From an uncultured Gammaproteobacteria bacterium (GTDB lineage: Bacteria > Pseudomonadota > Gammaproteobacteria > Enterobacterales > Psychrobiaceae), in NCBI GenBank assembly GCA_937139475.1, contig CAKZQF010000102.1, positions 46,394 to 110,393 of the forward strand: DNA of 64,000 nt, read 5' to 3'. The notes under the pieces were generated by a model, which made no database searches, was not told the DNA's origin, and was given only the letters and a program-made list of their open reading frames with translations. A program made the translations under genes and the position numbers. This document shows positions 18,276-29,578 of this stretch, one piece after another; within the stretch, counting starts at the first letter, position 1, and each line of letters opens with the position of its first letter.

Positions 18276-19145
18276 ATGAAAAGAATCGGCTTGTTTTTAA
18301 TCACCAATATTGCGGTGATGATTGTGCTTAGCATCGTGTTAAGCATTATTTTTAGTGTCTTTAACCTTGATCGCTCAAGCATGGGTGGTTTATTAGTATT
18401 AGCTGCAGTATTTGGTTTTGGCGGCTCATTTATTTCACTCCTGATGTCTAAGTGGATGGCTAAGAAATCAACCGGCGCTGTGGTTATCGAATCACCACGT
18501 AATGCAACCGAACAATGGCTACTCGCTACAGTAAAAGAGCAATCAGCGAAGGCAGGATTAAAGATGCCGGAAGTTGCTATTTACCAATCACCGGATATGA
18601 ACGCGTTCGCCACCGGTGCAAGCCGTAATAATGCGTTAGTTGCTGTTAGTAGCGGCTTACTGGAACAGATGTCACAGGATGAAGTCGAAGCGGTGCTAGC
18701 CCATGAGGTAAGCCACGTCGCTAATGGGGACATGATCACCCTGACCTTAATTCAAGGTATCGTCAATACTTTCGTGATCTTCGCTGCCCGCCTGATAGCA
18801 GGTGCGATCGACAGCGCAACTAAAGACGAAGACGGTGAAGGTGGCTTAGGAACATTTGCCTACTTCGGTGTTGTGATCGCACTTGAAATTGTCTTTGGTA
18901 TGTTAGCTAGCCTGATTGTCGCTTACTTCTCACGCCAACGTGAATATCGCGCTGATGCAGGAGCAGCAAAGCTAACGTCACCAGCTAAGATGAAAGCGGC
19001 GCTAGAGCGTTTAAGCCGTGGCAGTGAGAGTCAAATGGAATCAACTATGATGGCGTTTGGTATTAATGGTAAACGCTCACTTGCGGCGCTTTCAGCAAGC
19101 CACCCGCCAATCGAAAAACGTATCCAAGCGCTAAACGAATTATAA
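18276..19145 (+). CDS. htpX: Membrane zinc protease HtpX
   Basis: 289 aa M48 metalloprotease of the inner membrane that degrades misfolded membrane proteins with FtsH. Two N-terminal helices (5-27, 36-58) are followed by the zinc site H143-E-V-S-H147 in [12 protein letters not shown]. Two further helices surround 155-215, and the third ligand Glu is in [16 protein letters not shown]. It ends [14 protein letters not shown] as the family does. Its length matches E. coli HtpX (293 aa). It is divergent from pldA and is followed by a repeat element and a terminator. Confidence 0.95.
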   Translation: MKRIGLFLITNIAVMIVLSIVLSIIFSVFNLDRSSMGGLLVLAAVFGFGGSFISLLMSKWMAKKSTGAVVIESPRNATEQWLLATVKEQSAKAGLKMPEVAIYQSPDMNAFATGASRNNALVAVSSGLLEQMSQDEVEAVLAHEVSHVANGDMITLTLIQGIVNTFVIFAARLIAGAIDSATKDEDGEGGLGTFAYFGVVIALEIVFGMLASLIVAYFSRQREYRADAGAAKLTSPAKMKAALERLSRGSESQMESTMMAFGINGKRSLAALSASHPPIEKRIQALNEL

Positions 19146-19205
19146 TACCAGTCCGATAACGTAGTTTCCCACTTTGCGTGGGAACAAACTTAATCAAATT
19201 GGTAT
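19145..19205. repeat. Short ATACCA...TTGGTAT inverted-repeat element, copy 3
   Basis: 61 bp. ATACCAGTCCGATAACGT at the left and AATCAAATTGGTAT at the right form the outer stem. The centre TTCCCAC-TTTG-CGTGGGAA is a strong hairpin like that of copy 2. It begins at the last base of the htpX stop codon. Confidence 0.8.
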
Positions 19206-19232
19206 CATTAGCATTTACTAGCAAATTAAGTC

Positions 19233-19264
19233 AAAGCCCACTAGCTCAACGTGGGCTTTTTTGT
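19233..19264 (+). terminator. Terminator after htpX
   Basis: A 9-bp perfect stem, AAAGCCCAC against GTGGGCTTT, is followed by a T-run. Confidence 0.9.
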
Positions 19265-19298
19265 CATAGTACGCTTAACGTAACTAACGATACCGACT

Positions 19299-19997
19299 AT
19301 GCGCCGTCCTTCACACACACTGCTTAATGTATACTGGGCCATCATCTCGCTAATGTTAATTATCGGTGTTAGCCAGCCGATGTTCACCTTTACTCACTTC
19401 TATTTTTTTGATGATACCTTCTCGCTCTTCTCCGGTATATTTCATTTACTTAACCAAGGGGAATTGATTCTATTCGTCTTACTGTTTAGTTTTAGCCTGT
19501 TGATGCCCGCAATTAAAATGCTGATGTTACTTTACACCATTAACGCGAAGACTATGTTCAATAAGACCCAGCAACGCTACTTAAACCGAATTGCTTTAAT
19601 TGGCAAGTGGTCGATGTTAGACGTGTTTGTTGTCGCCATTATGGCGGTAACGATTAAATTATCAATGGTGGCACAGGTCACCATTCACTATGGCTTAATT
19701 GTCTTTAGTATCGGGGTTGTTGCAAGTATGATTTTACCCCATCTATTCCGCCCGCAAGCTCAAGCTCCCCGCCATCTAGTATTAAGCTCAACACAGCTTG
19801 ATACATTAGTAGTTAACAAATTAATAAGCGTGAGCGATAGTGACCAGGTTTTCGAGCCTGAGGCGTTGCTTGATATTTTAGATGAGGCGAAACAATGGCA
19901 AGCAAAAGCACAGGTTCGCACTATTGCCGGCCATCAGATAGAGCTATTACTTGTGGCTGTGCATCTCGATTATAGTCCCAACATCTCGATGACATAA
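19299..19997 (+). CDS. PqiA-like membrane protein
   Basis: 232 aa inner-membrane protein with four hydrophobic segments (about 10-32, 52-75, 100-122, 130-148) and a soluble C-terminal tail. It corresponds to one PqiA/YebS unit: [62 protein letters not shown]. Full PqiA has two such units and Cys-rich ribbons, and works with an MCE protein in lipid transport between membranes. This one has a single unit, no Cys ribbon and no MCE gene nearby, so its role is open. It overlaps the convergent trpB-like gene by 28 bases. Confidence 0.75.
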   Translation: MRRPSHTLLNVYWAIISLMLIIGVSQPMFTFTHFYFFDDTFSLFSGIFHLLNQGELILFVLLFSFSLLMPAIKMLMLLYTINAKTMFNKTQQRYLNRIALIGKWSMLDVFVVAIMAVTIKLSMVAQVTIHYGLIVFSIGVVASMILPHLFRPQAQAPRHLVLSSTQLDTLVVNKLISVSDSDQVFEPEALLDILDEAKQWQAKAQVRTIAGHQIELLLVAVHLDYSPNISMT

Positions 19998-21172
19998 TCA
20001 GTATCTTTATCACCGCGCCCAGAAAGGTTTACCACAATGGTGTGATCCTTTGGTTTAGTTTGTGCAAGTTTTATCGCATAGGCAACAGCATGAGCACTTT
20101 CAAGGGCAGGAATAATACCCTCAACCCGACTTAACTCCATAAAGGCACTCAAGCATTCCTCGTCAGTAACACTGGTGTAATTAACCCGGCCGGTTTCCTT
20201 TAGATAGGAATGTTGTGGCCCCACGCCAGGGTAATCTAATCCTGAGGCGATTGAATGAACAGGTAGGGGCTCCCCCTGCTCATCTTGTAATACGAGACAC
20301 TTAAAGCCATGCAATTCACCAGGCGTGCCTAGGGTCATCGTTGCTGCATGCTGGTCAGTCTCCAACCCTTTGCCCGCAGGTTCAACGCCCATCAGTTCAA
20401 CATCAGTATCTTCCAAAAACTCTGTAAACATACCTATCGCGTTGCTTCCACCACCAACGCAAGCAACGACCGTGTTTGGTAATCCGCCATGTTGTTGGGC
20501 AAACTGTTTCTTTGCCTCACGGCCAATAATGCTCTGGAAATCACGTACCATCATCGGAAAGGGATGAGGGCCCACCACACTACCAATAGCATAAAGCTGA
20601 GATATCGGATCTTTCATGTATTCAATGAATGCACTGTCAACGGCGTCTTTTAAGGTGGCAGTGCCCATAGTTACCGGCACGACATTACAACCTAACACTT
20701 TCATTTTAGAAACATTAGGGTGCTCTTTTTCAATATCAACTTGCCCCATGTGAATTTCACACTCGATACCAACTAAAGCACAGGCTGTGGCAAGTGCTAC
20801 CCCATGTTGCCCTGCACCAGTTTCCGCCAAGATCTTAGTTTTCCCCATATACTTGGCAAGTAATGCTTCACCCAAACAATGGTTAATTTTGTGTGCCCCG
20901 GTGTGGTTTAAATCTTCGCGCTTTAGAAAAATCTTTGCCCCGCCATGTTTATTACTAAGGCGTTTGGCATAATACAATGGACTAGGACGCCCAACGTAAT
21001 ACTGAAATAGCTCAGCAAGCTCTTCCTGAAAGGCCGGAAGTTCTCTGATTTTCAGATAGGATTGGGTGATTTCATCCATCACAATTTTTAATTCAGGTGG
21101 AATAAACTGACCGCCGTAAGGGCCAAAAAAGCCCGAGGAATTAGGCATTTCGAGTAGATTTTCTGTTGTCAT
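19970..21172 (-). CDS. trpB: Stand-alone tryptophan synthase beta chain
   Basis: 400 aa. It has the TrpB hallmarks: [28 protein letters not shown] Lys K95 in [10 protein letters not shown], catalytic Glu E117 in [12 protein letters not shown], the phosphate loop [10 protein letters not shown], and [19 protein letters not shown]. TrpB makes tryptophan from indole and serine. No trpA is present, and the neighbours are maiA and tyrR, so this is probably an extra copy that works alone or salvages indole, rather than the trp-operon enzyme. An exact inverted repeat lies 12 bases upstream of its start. Confidence 0.85.
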   Translation of the reverse strand: MTTENLLEMPNSSGFFGPYGGQFIPPELKIVMDEITQSYLKIRELPAFQEELAELFQYYVGRPSPLYYAKRLSNKHGGAKIFLKREDLNHTGAHKINHCLGEALLAKYMGKTKILAETGAGQHGVALATACALVGIECEIHMGQVDIEKEHPNVSKMKVLGCNVVPVTMGTATLKDAVDSAFIEYMKDPISQLYAIGSVVGPHPFPMMVRDFQSIIGREAKKQFAQQHGGLPNTVVACVGGGSNAIGMFTEFLEDTDVELMGVEPAGKGLETDQHAATMTLGTPGELHGFKCLVLQDEQGEPLPVHSIASGLDYPGVGPQHSYLKETGRVNYTSVTDEECLSAFMELSRVEGIIPALESAHAVAYAIKLAQTKPKDHTIVVNLSGRGDKDTDYVIEMLGL

Positions 21173-21183
21173 TTTGATGGCTC

Positions 21184-21204
21184 ATGATAATAAAACTTTA
21201 TCAT
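21184..21204. promoter_or_regulatory. Perfect 7+7 palindrome before trpB
   Basis: ATGATAA-N7-TTATCAT lies 12 bases upstream of the trpB ATG. It does not match the TyrR box. It could be an operator or an AT-rich hairpin covering the translation start region. Confidence 0.4.
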
Positions 21205-21248
21205 AAGCCAATTGCATCAATGCGCTATTAGCCTAAGGTCTACACAAG

Positions 21249-21893
21249 TTAACTCATTGCATCATCTTGAGTTTCTGGTGCCGCCCGCGAAAACGCGTCA
21301 AGCGCTAAACAATTTGTTTCAATAGCGCAAATTGTAGGGTAAGGGGCCATCGCGACACCAAATCGCCGCGCATTGTAAACTTGCGCCACCAAACAAATAT
21401 CTGCAAGCGTCACCTGATCACCAAAACAAAAAGAATCACTGGTTAACGCTAACTTGCGCTCTATCGCAGCAAAACCAACCTCCATCCAATGAATCATCCA
21501 ACGAGTCTTATCTTCTTGCGCAAATGAAGCCACCTCGCCCAGATGCTGCACTACACGAAGATTGTTTATCGGATGAATATCACAAGCGATATCCTGGCTT
21601 AGGGCTCTGACTTTTGCGCGCTGCGCTATCTCTTGCGGAAGTAGCTGATGCTGTCCATAACATTCATCCAGGTACTCTATAATCGCAAGCGACTGGGATA
21701 ATTCAATGTCTCCGTCAACTAATGTCGGCACTAAGTGGCTTGGGTTGAGCTCATCATAGGCTTTATGATGCTGCTCGCCCCCATCCTTAACCAAATGCAC
21801 GCTAATGGATTGATAATCTATATTTAACAAATTCAACGCAATGCGCACTCGATAGGCGGCAGTTGAGCGCCAATAACCGTATAATTTAATCAC
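21249..21893 (-). CDS. maiA: Maleylacetoacetate isomerase (zeta-class GST)
   Basis: 214 aa. It isomerises maleylacetoacetate to fumarylacetoacetate in tyrosine and phenylalanine breakdown, using glutathione. The thioredoxin-like domain begins IKLYGYWRSTAAYRVRIAL (the zeta-class active-site region) and includes HLVPTLVDGD and LSQSLAIIEYLDE (glutathione binding). The helical domain has IACDIHPINNLRV and TLADICLVAQVYNARRF. It starts 9 bases after the tyrR stop, so TyrR and this catabolic step are probably co-transcribed. The other pathway genes (hmgA, fahA) are not in the window. Confidence 0.92.
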   Translation of the reverse strand: MIKLYGYWRSTAAYRVRIALNLLNIDYQSISVHLVKDGGEQHHKAYDELNPSHLVPTLVDGDIELSQSLAIIEYLDECYGQHQLLPQEIAQRAKVRALSQDIACDIHPINNLRVVQHLGEVASFAQEDKTRWMIHWMEVGFAAIERKLALTSDSFCFGDQVTLADICLVAQVYNARRFGVAMAPYPTICAIETNCLALDAFSRAAPETQDDAMS

Positions 21894-21902
21894 ACCTAAC
21901 TC

Positions 21903-23468
21903 CTAGCTATCTCGTGGTTTTGGCTTGCTTATTCCATAATCCCGCAGCTTATTTGCAATCGCAGTGTGCGACACGCCAAGTTTTTTCGCAAGTAAACGGG
22001 TACTTGGATAGGCGGGATACAAACGGCGCAAAATATTCGCTTCAAACTGCTTAGTCGCGTTATCTAGCGTGCCTTCAAACTCATCATCAAAGTAACCAAA
22101 ATCATCACTGTAAGACGGTAAATCTAGATGCTTGGCTTTAATTTCAACCCCTTCATCGACCTGACTTACCGCACGGTAGATGATATTTTTTAATTGCCTA
22201 ACATTACCAGGCCAGCTATAACCCTCTAACTGGCGACGCGCCTCAAGTGATAAACGATTAACCATAGACGATAATTTGCCGGCATAATAATCTAAAAATT
22301 GCTCAGCTAATGGGATGATGTCTTGCTTACGCTGCGCTAATGGTTGTAGCTTAAGGTTTAATACATTAATACGATAATAAAGATCTTCACGAAAATCCCC
22401 CGCCTGAATCAGTGCAACCAAATCTTTTTGCGAAGAGCAGATCACACGAATGTCGACTTTAACCTCGACATCACCGCCCACTCGTCTAAACGAGCCGTCT
22501 TCAATCAAGCGCAATAACTTAATTTGCATTAACGGGGTCATTTCGGCGACTTCATCGAAGAATAACGTACCACCATCAGCTTGTTCAATTAGGCCTGTTT
22601 TACCTTCCACTCTTGTGCCCATGGAGTTTGGCGCGTAACCAAACAATTCTGACTCCACCACTTCATCAGGAATTGCGGCACTGTTAACCACAATGAAACT
22701 TTTTTTATGGCGTTGACTGTGCTCATGGCAGGCCCTAGCGATAATTTCTTTGCCGGTGCCAGTTTCACCGGAAATAAGTAGCGGCGCATCCAACACAGCA
22801 TGATCCTTTGCGGCAGCGACCACAGACACCATTTCTGGCGAAACGGCTAATACCTCACTAAAACCGTCATGACTACTAGATTTCAACACATTGTATTGGC
22901 GGTCAATCCGTTGCGATGATTTAAGCATCACCACCGCACCGGCTAAGATTTGATCTTCTTCTGCGTCAGGGAAATATACTGGCATCATTTCCGCTAGAAA
23001 CTGACTGCTACCGATGGTTACGCGGGCCGCTTTGGTATGAACCAAATCACGGCTAAGCCATTTAGTAAAAGAAAAACCAGTTACCCAGTGCCCTATTGGC
23101 TGCCCTTCTATTTGTTGCTCTGTTAAGCCTAATAAACTTAACCCTGCTTCATTAACGCGAGTTAATTGCCCCTTTGTATCAATTGAAAAGATTGGATCGG
23201 GTAGTGTTTTTAGTAAGGTAAGAATGCTGTAATGTTCTTGCTCTGACGGCAAATGACGAACACTGCGTACATCCTTTACTCCATCAATCTTTCTAATAGC
23301 AACCATCATTGCCTGAAAATCACTAAATTCTATCTTTGGAAAGTGTACATATATCCGGCCAGTTTGGTCAGCATCAATCGAGCGCAGGTTGATATCAAAG
23401 CTGCTTAACAAGCCTAGGACTTCTTGGGCAATACCTAGGCGATTTTCACAAATAACTTCTAAACGCAA
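21903..23468 (-). CDS. tyrR: TyrR/PhhR-type regulator of aromatic amino acid genes
   Basis: 521 aa (E. coli TyrR 513). An ACT domain (1-72, MRLEVICENRLGIAQEVL) is followed by a PAS domain (78-185), an AAA+ domain with Walker A GETGTGKE at 234-241, and a C-terminal HTH ending in LLAKKLGVSHTAIANKLRDYGI. The AAA domain lacks the GAFTGA loop (YAPNSMGTRVEGK stands in its place), as in TyrR, which acts with sigma-70 rather than sigma-54. It binds aromatic amino acids and represses or activates transport, synthesis and degradation genes. A near-perfect TyrR box upstream suggests it controls itself and maiA. Confidence 0.94.
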   Translation of the reverse strand: MRLEVICENRLGIAQEVLGLLSSFDINLRSIDADQTGRIYVHFPKIEFSDFQAMMVAIRKIDGVKDVRSVRHLPSEQEHYSILTLLKTLPDPIFSIDTKGQLTRVNEAGLSLLGLTEQQIEGQPIGHWVTGFSFTKWLSRDLVHTKAARVTIGSSQFLAEMMPVYFPDAEEDQILAGAVVMLKSSQRIDRQYNVLKSSSHDGFSEVLAVSPEMVSVVAAAKDHAVLDAPLLISGETGTGKEIIARACHEHSQRHKKSFIVVNSAAIPDEVVESELFGYAPNSMGTRVEGKTGLIEQADGGTLFFDEVAEMTPLMQIKLLRLIEDGSFRRVGGDVEVKVDIRVICSSQKDLVALIQAGDFREDLYYRINVLNLKLQPLAQRKQDIIPLAEQFLDYYAGKLSSMVNRLSLEARRQLEGYSWPGNVRQLKNIIYRAVSQVDEGVEIKAKHLDLPSYSDDFGYFDDEFEGTLDNATKQFEANILRRLYPAYPSTRLLAKKLGVSHTAIANKLRDYGISKPKPRDS

Positions 23469-23525
23469 TTTATATTCTTCTTATTTTAGGTAACCCTTTT
23501 GCGGGTTAGTTACGTATACGTTAAG

Positions 23526-23543
23526 TGTAAACCTTTCTTTACT
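23526..23543. promoter_or_regulatory. TyrR box upstream of tyrR
   Basis: TGTAAA-CCTTTC-TTTACT matches the TyrR consensus TGTAAA-N6-TTTACA at 11 of 12 fixed bases. It lies 58 bases before the tyrR start. Confidence 0.75.
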
Positions 23544-23565
23544 GGTGATGCAACAGTGATAGGCA

Positions 23566-23594
23566 TAAAAAAAGGCCAATCGAGATTGGCCTTT
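23566..23594 (-). terminator. Terminator after secF
   Basis: AAAAGGCCAAT and ATTGGCCTTTT form a perfect stem with loop CGAG. On the minus strand it is followed by a T-run. Confidence 0.9.
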
Positions 23595-23619
23595 TGATAA
23601 AACATTAGTTGCTTAGGAT

Positions 23620-24570
23620 TTAGAGCTGAAATTCTTCGTGCTCTTCCCCTTCAACTTCCACTTCAACCGGCATCAGATCTTCTTTAGTGATACCAAGTGC
23701 TAATGCAATTGATGAGGCAACGTAAACTGATGAGTAAGTACCGATAAACACACCAAATAATAACGCCGTGGCAAAGCCATGAATTAACGCACCGCCTTTA
23801 AAGAACAAGGCAAGCAATACAATAATTGTCGTTAATGACGTAATCAAGGTACGGCTCATGGTTTGCGTTAGTGAGATATTAATGATCTCAGCGGGCGTAC
23901 CTGTACGTAGCTTTCTAAAGTTTTCACGGATACGATCAGATACAACAATGGTATCATTTAGTGAGTAACCAATTACCGCTAAAATTGCCGCTAATACGGT
24001 TAAATCAAACTCTAATTGTAATATCGCAAACAAGCCGATAGTGATGAATACGTCATGGACCAGTGCTACCACCGCACCAAGTGCAAAACGCCACTCAAAA
24101 CGAAAGGCAACATAAATCAAGATACAGATAAGTGCCGCTAGCATCGCAAGCCCGCCCTTTTCAGTGAGTTCATCACCGACTTTAGGGCCAACAAATTCGA
24201 TACGACGCATTTCTACGTTTTGTCCAGTTTTCTCATTCAGTAACTTTAGTACATCGCTACCAAGTGTTTCAGGTTTGATATCATCGCGCGGAGCCAGACG
24301 AACCAACACATCACGAGGACTACCAAAGTTTTGAACAATAGCGTCAGCAAAACCATTATCGCCAAGTATTGTGCGTACTTTTTTCAGGTCTGCTTCTTGA
24401 CTAAAGCCAACTTCAATTACCGTACCGCCAGTGAAATCAAGCCCAAGGTTAAGCTTGCTAACACCAACAACAGCAGCACTACCGACAATCATAAACAATG
24501 AAAATACGATGGCTAGCTTACGTAGCGCCATAAAGTTAATAGCGTGGTCACTTTTAAATATTTTAAACAT
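23620..24570 (-). CDS. secF: Protein translocase subunit SecF
   Basis: 316 aa inner-membrane RND-type subunit that, with SecD, drives late steps of Sec export with the proton or sodium gradient. It has six helices and the family motifs LNLGLDFTGGTVIEVGF (30-46), VGDELTEKGGLAMLAALICILIYVAFRFEWRFALGAVVALVHDV, and AVIGYSLNDTIVVSDRIREN. The C-terminus is acidic. It starts 10 bases after the secD stop and ends the queA-tgt-yajC-secD-secF group. Confidence 0.96.
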   Translation of the reverse strand: MFKIFKSDHAINFMALRKLAIVFSLFMIVGSAAVVGVSKLNLGLDFTGGTVIEVGFSQEADLKKVRTILGDNGFADAIVQNFGSPRDVLVRLAPRDDIKPETLGSDVLKLLNEKTGQNVEMRRIEFVGPKVGDELTEKGGLAMLAALICILIYVAFRFEWRFALGAVVALVHDVFITIGLFAILQLEFDLTVLAAILAVIGYSLNDTIVVSDRIRENFRKLRTGTPAEIINISLTQTMSRTLITSLTTIIVLLALFFKGGALIHGFATALLFGVFIGTYSSVYVASSIALALGITKEDLMPVEVEVEGEEHEEFQL

Positions 24571-24580
24571 TAGCTATCAC

Positions 24581-26416
24581 CTATATAGACAATTTATCAA
24601 CACGTTTGCCGCCAACCCATAGGTTAACTAGCGTACGTGTAACCACAACGGCAGTAAATACTGAAGTTACGATACCAACCGATAACGTTATTGCGAAGCC
24701 TTTAATAGGACCAGCACCAAATGAGAATAAAATGATCGCGGCAATTAATGTCGTGATATTTGCATCAAAAATGGTTGAAAACGCCGAGTCATAGCCATGG
24801 TGTATTGCTTGCTGCGGGCTACGACCAGCCGCCAGTTCTTCACGAATACGCTCAAAGATAAGTACGTTCGCATCCACCGCCATACCAACGGTCAATACGA
24901 TACCCGCCATACCAGGAAGTGTCAGTGTTGCTCCGAGCAACGATGACATAACACCAATAATTAATACAACGTTCGCTGCAAGTGCAATGTTTGATACCAC
25001 ACCAAAACCACGGTAGTAAACAAGCATAAACAATAATACGCCCACTAAACCAATAGCGATAGCGGTCGCACCAAGCTCGATATTCTCTTTACCCAGGCTA
25101 GGACCTACCGTGCGTTCTTCAACAATCTGAATTGGCGCACGTAATGCACCAGCACGCAGTAATAATGACAGCTGATGTGCTTCACCAGGACTATCTAATC
25201 CGGTAATTACAAAGTTACGGCCTAAACGATCATTGATAGTAGCGACACTAATCACCTCTTCAATTTTCTTTAGAATTTGCTTGCCGTTTTTATCAACTTT
25301 ACCTGTTGGCTTATATTCAATAAACACTGTAGCCATTGGCTTACCGATATTATCTTTAGTGCCTTCAGACATTTTATTGCCGCCCTTGGCGTCAAGTTTG
25401 ATGCTTACTTCAGGTTGAGAAGACTGTTGGCTAAATCCTGCGTTAGCACCAGTGATGTGCGTACCACGTAGCATCACTTTTTTATAAAGAACAACACTGC
25501 CGCCTTCACGCTGCTGATAAACTTTAGAGCCTGCAGGTACACTGCCTGATGATGCACGTTGGTCAACCATGTGAAACTCAAGCGTTGCAGTGGCGCCAAG
25601 TAACTCTTTAGCACGTGCGGTATCTTGAATTCCTGGAAGCTGAACCACGATACGGTCTTCACCTTGACGTTGTACGTCGGGCTCGGCAACACCTAGCTCA
25701 TTAACACGACTACGGATGATCGTGATGTTTTGCTCAACCGCTGCCAACTTTGTTTCACGCAACATGGCATCGCTCATGTTGGCACGAATAGTTAACGGAT
25801 CGGCATTTAACTGACGTAGATTGATTTTAGCGTAGCGCGTTTTTAAAAAGCTTAACGCTTTATCAGCCGCCGCTTCATCACGAAACTTCAGTACAACACC
25901 TTCAGGTTGCCAGCGAATAGAACGATAACGGATTTTTTCGCCACGTAGATCTGACTTAAAATCAACAACCATTTGGTCACGGGTCGTTTTTAATAAATCC
26001 TTCATATCTACTTCCATTAAGAAGTAAATACCACCACGTAAATCTAAACCTAGATTCAGTGGTGACGCACCAATCGCTTCTAACCAGCTTGGCGTAGTAG
26101 CTGCCATATTTAGGGCAACAGTATATTTCTCACCAAGTAATTGAGTGGTTAATTCACGGGCTTTTAATTGTGCATCCAAATCTTTTAGGCGTACTAAGAT
26201 TTGACCATCTTCTAACACTGCAGATTTAATATCAATTTGCTTTGCTAACTTGCTTTTAACACGATCAAAGGTCTCTACATCAACCTTTGCACCGCGCACT
26301 CCAGAAACCTGAAGGGCGTGGTCTGCTTCATACAAGTTAGGCGCCGCAAATAGAAAACCAACTATCACCGTTAAGGCAACTAGCAATGTTTTCCATAATG
26401 GGTACCTGTTTAACAT
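24581..26416 (-). CDS. secD: Protein translocase subunit SecD
   Basis: 611 aa, close to E. coli SecD (615). The first helix (9-25) is followed by the periplasmic P1 head with LNLGLDLRGGIYFLMEVD, then the P1 base with QNITIIRSRVNELGVAEPDVQRQG, VQLPGIQDTARAKELLG and the ITGANAGFS segment. The five C-terminal helices include LGATLTLPGMAGIVLTVGMAVDANVLIFERIREEL, the RND signature. It forms a complex with SecF and YajC, which flank it in the same operon. Confidence 0.96.
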   Translation of the reverse strand: MLNRYPLWKTLLVALTVIVGFLFAAPNLYEADHALQVSGVRGAKVDVETFDRVKSKLAKQIDIKSAVLEDGQILVRLKDLDAQLKARELTTQLLGEKYTVALNMAATTPSWLEAIGASPLNLGLDLRGGIYFLMEVDMKDLLKTTRDQMVVDFKSDLRGEKIRYRSIRWQPEGVVLKFRDEAAADKALSFLKTRYAKINLRQLNADPLTIRANMSDAMLRETKLAAVEQNITIIRSRVNELGVAEPDVQRQGEDRIVVQLPGIQDTARAKELLGATATLEFHMVDQRASSGSVPAGSKVYQQREGGSVVLYKKVMLRGTHITGANAGFSQQSSQPEVSIKLDAKGGNKMSEGTKDNIGKPMATVFIEYKPTGKVDKNGKQILKKIEEVISVATINDRLGRNFVITGLDSPGEAHQLSLLLRAGALRAPIQIVEERTVGPSLGKENIELGATAIAIGLVGVLLFMLVYYRGFGVVSNIALAANVVLIIGVMSSLLGATLTLPGMAGIVLTVGMAVDANVLIFERIREELAAGRSPQQAIHHGYDSAFSTIFDANITTLIAAIILFSFGAGPIKGFAITLSVGIVTSVFTAVVVTRTLVNLWVGGKRVDKLSI

Positions 26417-26430
26417 AACAGTTCCTTAGC

Positions 26431-26763
26431 CTATAGCGACTTCATTGTGCCTTTAGGTAATACAGCAGAAACGTAATCTTTCTTCACAGTGATCACTAAA
26501 CCTTCACTGATTTCCGTTTGGATGTAATCATTTTCTTCGCTAATCTTAACGATTTTACCAATGATGCCGCCGTTAGTTAGCACTTCATCACCTTTGCTCA
26601 TTGAAGACATAAGATTTTTATGCTCTTTAACACGCTTTGCTTGTGGGCGGTAAATAATAAAGTAAAAAACCAAACCAAACACAGCTAACATGATTAAGCT
26701 GCCGTATTCGCCACCTGGTGCTACCGATGCAGCAGTTGCTGCCTGAGCGCTAGAAATAAACAT
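26431..26763 (-). CDS. yajC: Sec translocon accessory protein YajC
   Basis: 110 aa with one N-terminal helix (about 20-39, LIMLAVFGLVFYFIIYRPQAKR) and a cytoplasmic DUF-type domain with MSSMSKGDEVLTNGGIIGKIV. It associates with SecDF. It lies 14 bases before secD and 31 bases after tgt. Confidence 0.95.
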   Translation of the reverse strand: MFISSAQAATAASVAPGGEYGSLIMLAVFGLVFYFIIYRPQAKRVKEHKNLMSSMSKGDEVLTNGGIIGKIVKISEENDYIQTEISEGLVITVKKDYVSAVLPKGTMKSL

Positions 26764-26794
26764 AACTTCCCCTTTCTTTTTTTATAGTAACTAA

Positions 26795-27991
<1,197 letters not shown>

Positions 27992-28004
27992 TCAAGTCGC
28001 AAGC

Positions 28005-29048
28005 CTATATTTTGTTTTGCTTTTCAATAAACATTGCATCACCGTAGCTAAAGAATCGGTATTCTTTTGCAATGGCATGCTGATAAGCCTTCATTACGTT
28101 GTCATACCCAGCAAAAGCACTAATCAGCATGATCAGTGTTGATTCTGGTAGATGGAAGTTTGTTACCATTGCATCAATGACTTTAAATTCATATCCGGGA
28201 TAAATAAAAATATCACTATCACCATAAAAAGGTTCTAGTACTCCACCTTTTGATGCCATCGCGGCGCTTTCAAGTGAACGCATTGATGTGGTGCCTACAG
28301 CAATAACTCGTTTATTCGCCGCTTTTGTTGCTTTTACCCGTTCCACCACTTGTTGTGATACTTCGATGTATTCCTTGTGCATCACATGCTCATCGAGTGT
28401 CTCGACACGCACCGGCTGAAAGGTTCCTGCGCCAACATGCAAGGTAACAAACGCTATTTCTACGCCTTTGTCACGCAATGCTTGCATTATCGCATCGTCA
28501 AAATGCAGTCCGGCAGTTGGTGCCGCCACCGCGCCTGGATTTTTGTTGTAGACCGTTTGGTAACGTTCTTTGTCACTATCTTCATCGGGGCGTTCGATAT
28601 ACGGAGGTAATGGCATGTGCCCAACACTCTCGAGTATGTCTAGCACATTTTTTGAATCTTCAAAGCGCAGTTCAAATAGCGTATCGTGACGTGCCACCAT
28701 TTCTGCTTTATAGCCACCATCAAACACTATTTTTGTGCCTGGTTTTGGTGTTTTTGATGCTTTGACATGAGCCAATACGCTGTGTTCATCAAGCATTCGC
28801 TCTACCAGCATTTCGACTTTGCCGCCCGTTTCTTTTAATCCATACACGCGCGCTGGTATCACGCGAGTATCATTGAAGATCATCAGATCCCCTGGATTGA
28901 CTTTATCGAGTATATCAACAAAGGCACCATCGCTTAATTCGCCAGTATCACCAACAAGCCCTAACAGTCTGCTGGCACTACGCTCTGGCTGCGGATAGGT
29001 AGCGATTAAATGGGGAGGAAGGTCAAACGAGAATTGTGATACTTTCAT
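28005..29048 (-). CDS. queA: S-adenosylmethionine:tRNA ribosyltransferase-isomerase
   Basis: 347 aa. QueA transfers and rearranges the ribosyl part of SAM onto preQ1-34 to make epoxyqueuosine. The family motifs are seen: [22 protein letters not shown] at the N-terminus, [51 protein letters not shown] [13 protein letters not shown], and [19 protein letters not shown]. No preQ1 riboswitch consensus is visible upstream. Tgt follows downstream. Confidence 0.97.
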   Translation of the reverse strand: MKVSQFSFDLPPHLIATYPQPERSASRLLGLVGDTGELSDGAFVDILDKVNPGDLMIFNDTRVIPARVYGLKETGGKVEMLVERMLDEHSVLAHVKASKTPKPGTKIVFDGGYKAEMVARHDTLFELRFEDSKNVLDILESVGHMPLPPYIERPDEDSDKERYQTVYNKNPGAVAAPTAGLHFDDAIMQALRDKGVEIAFVTLHVGAGTFQPVRVETLDEHVMHKEYIEVSQQVVERVKATKAANKRVIAVGTTSMRSLESAAMASKGGVLEPFYGDSDIFIYPGYEFKVIDAMVTNFHLPESTLIMLISAFAGYDNVMKAYQHAIAKEYRFFSYGDAMFIEKQNKI

Positions 29049-29152
29049 TACTAAAATCTGTCAAATTGCGGCGAAGCGCTAGTCTATTATTGAGTCAATC
29101 ATTTAGCAAGTAAAGAGGCCAATTTAGGCCCGAAAAGTAGAATGTATCACGC

Positions 29153-29554
29153 TTACTTGCCATGAAGTGAAACTAATAACTCGGCTTCTGCACGGGGCAA
29201 GTCACATTCAGCAATGATCTCATCAATAGAGGCTCCCAATTCAATCATTTTCATTGCGTGGCCATATAGCTTAGATTGAGGATCATGTTGGACTTTGGCA
29301 AGCTCTTCCTGGCGCTCCATCGCTTGGGCGAGTTGTCCTTCAACTTGCTGTACCCTTGAGCCTACACCGAGGGCACCACAACGCATTTCGTGCAGTTGGC
29401 TTTTTAAGTCAGCTATTTGTCGCTGCTGCTCTTTAAACAGCAACTTAAGCGCACTAACCTGGCGTGTGTGGCGGCGATGCGCCCACCACAAAAGACCAAA
29501 TAGACACAGCGTGACTAAGGGAGTTACAACAACAATGCTACTTAGACTATCCAT
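29153..29554 (-). CDS. DUF2802 protein of the chemotaxis cluster
   Basis: 133 aa. One N-terminal membrane helix (8-25) is followed by a coiled coil (about 38-88, LKLLFKEQQRQIADLKSQLHEM...) and a C-terminal helical domain (MIELGASIDEIIAECDLPRAEAELLVSLHGK) typical of DUF2802. The family sits at this position, after cheW, in Vibrio, Shewanella and Pseudomonas polar flagellar clusters. Its role is unknown; membrane tethering of a polar complex is only a guess from location. It starts 24 bases after the cheW stop. Confidence 0.8.
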   Translation of the reverse strand: MDSLSSIVVVTPLVTLCLFGLLWWAHRRHTRQVSALKLLFKEQQRQIADLKSQLHEMRCGALGVGSRVQQVEGQLAQAMERQEELAKVQHDPQSKLYGHAMKMIELGASIDEIIAECDLPRAEAELLVSLHGK

Positions 29555-29578
29555 TGCTTTTCCGTGTAATATTAGGCA

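Noticed and set aside
29049..29152. preQ1 riboswitch before queA
   Set aside because: No preQ1 aptamer consensus is visible in the short upstream region.
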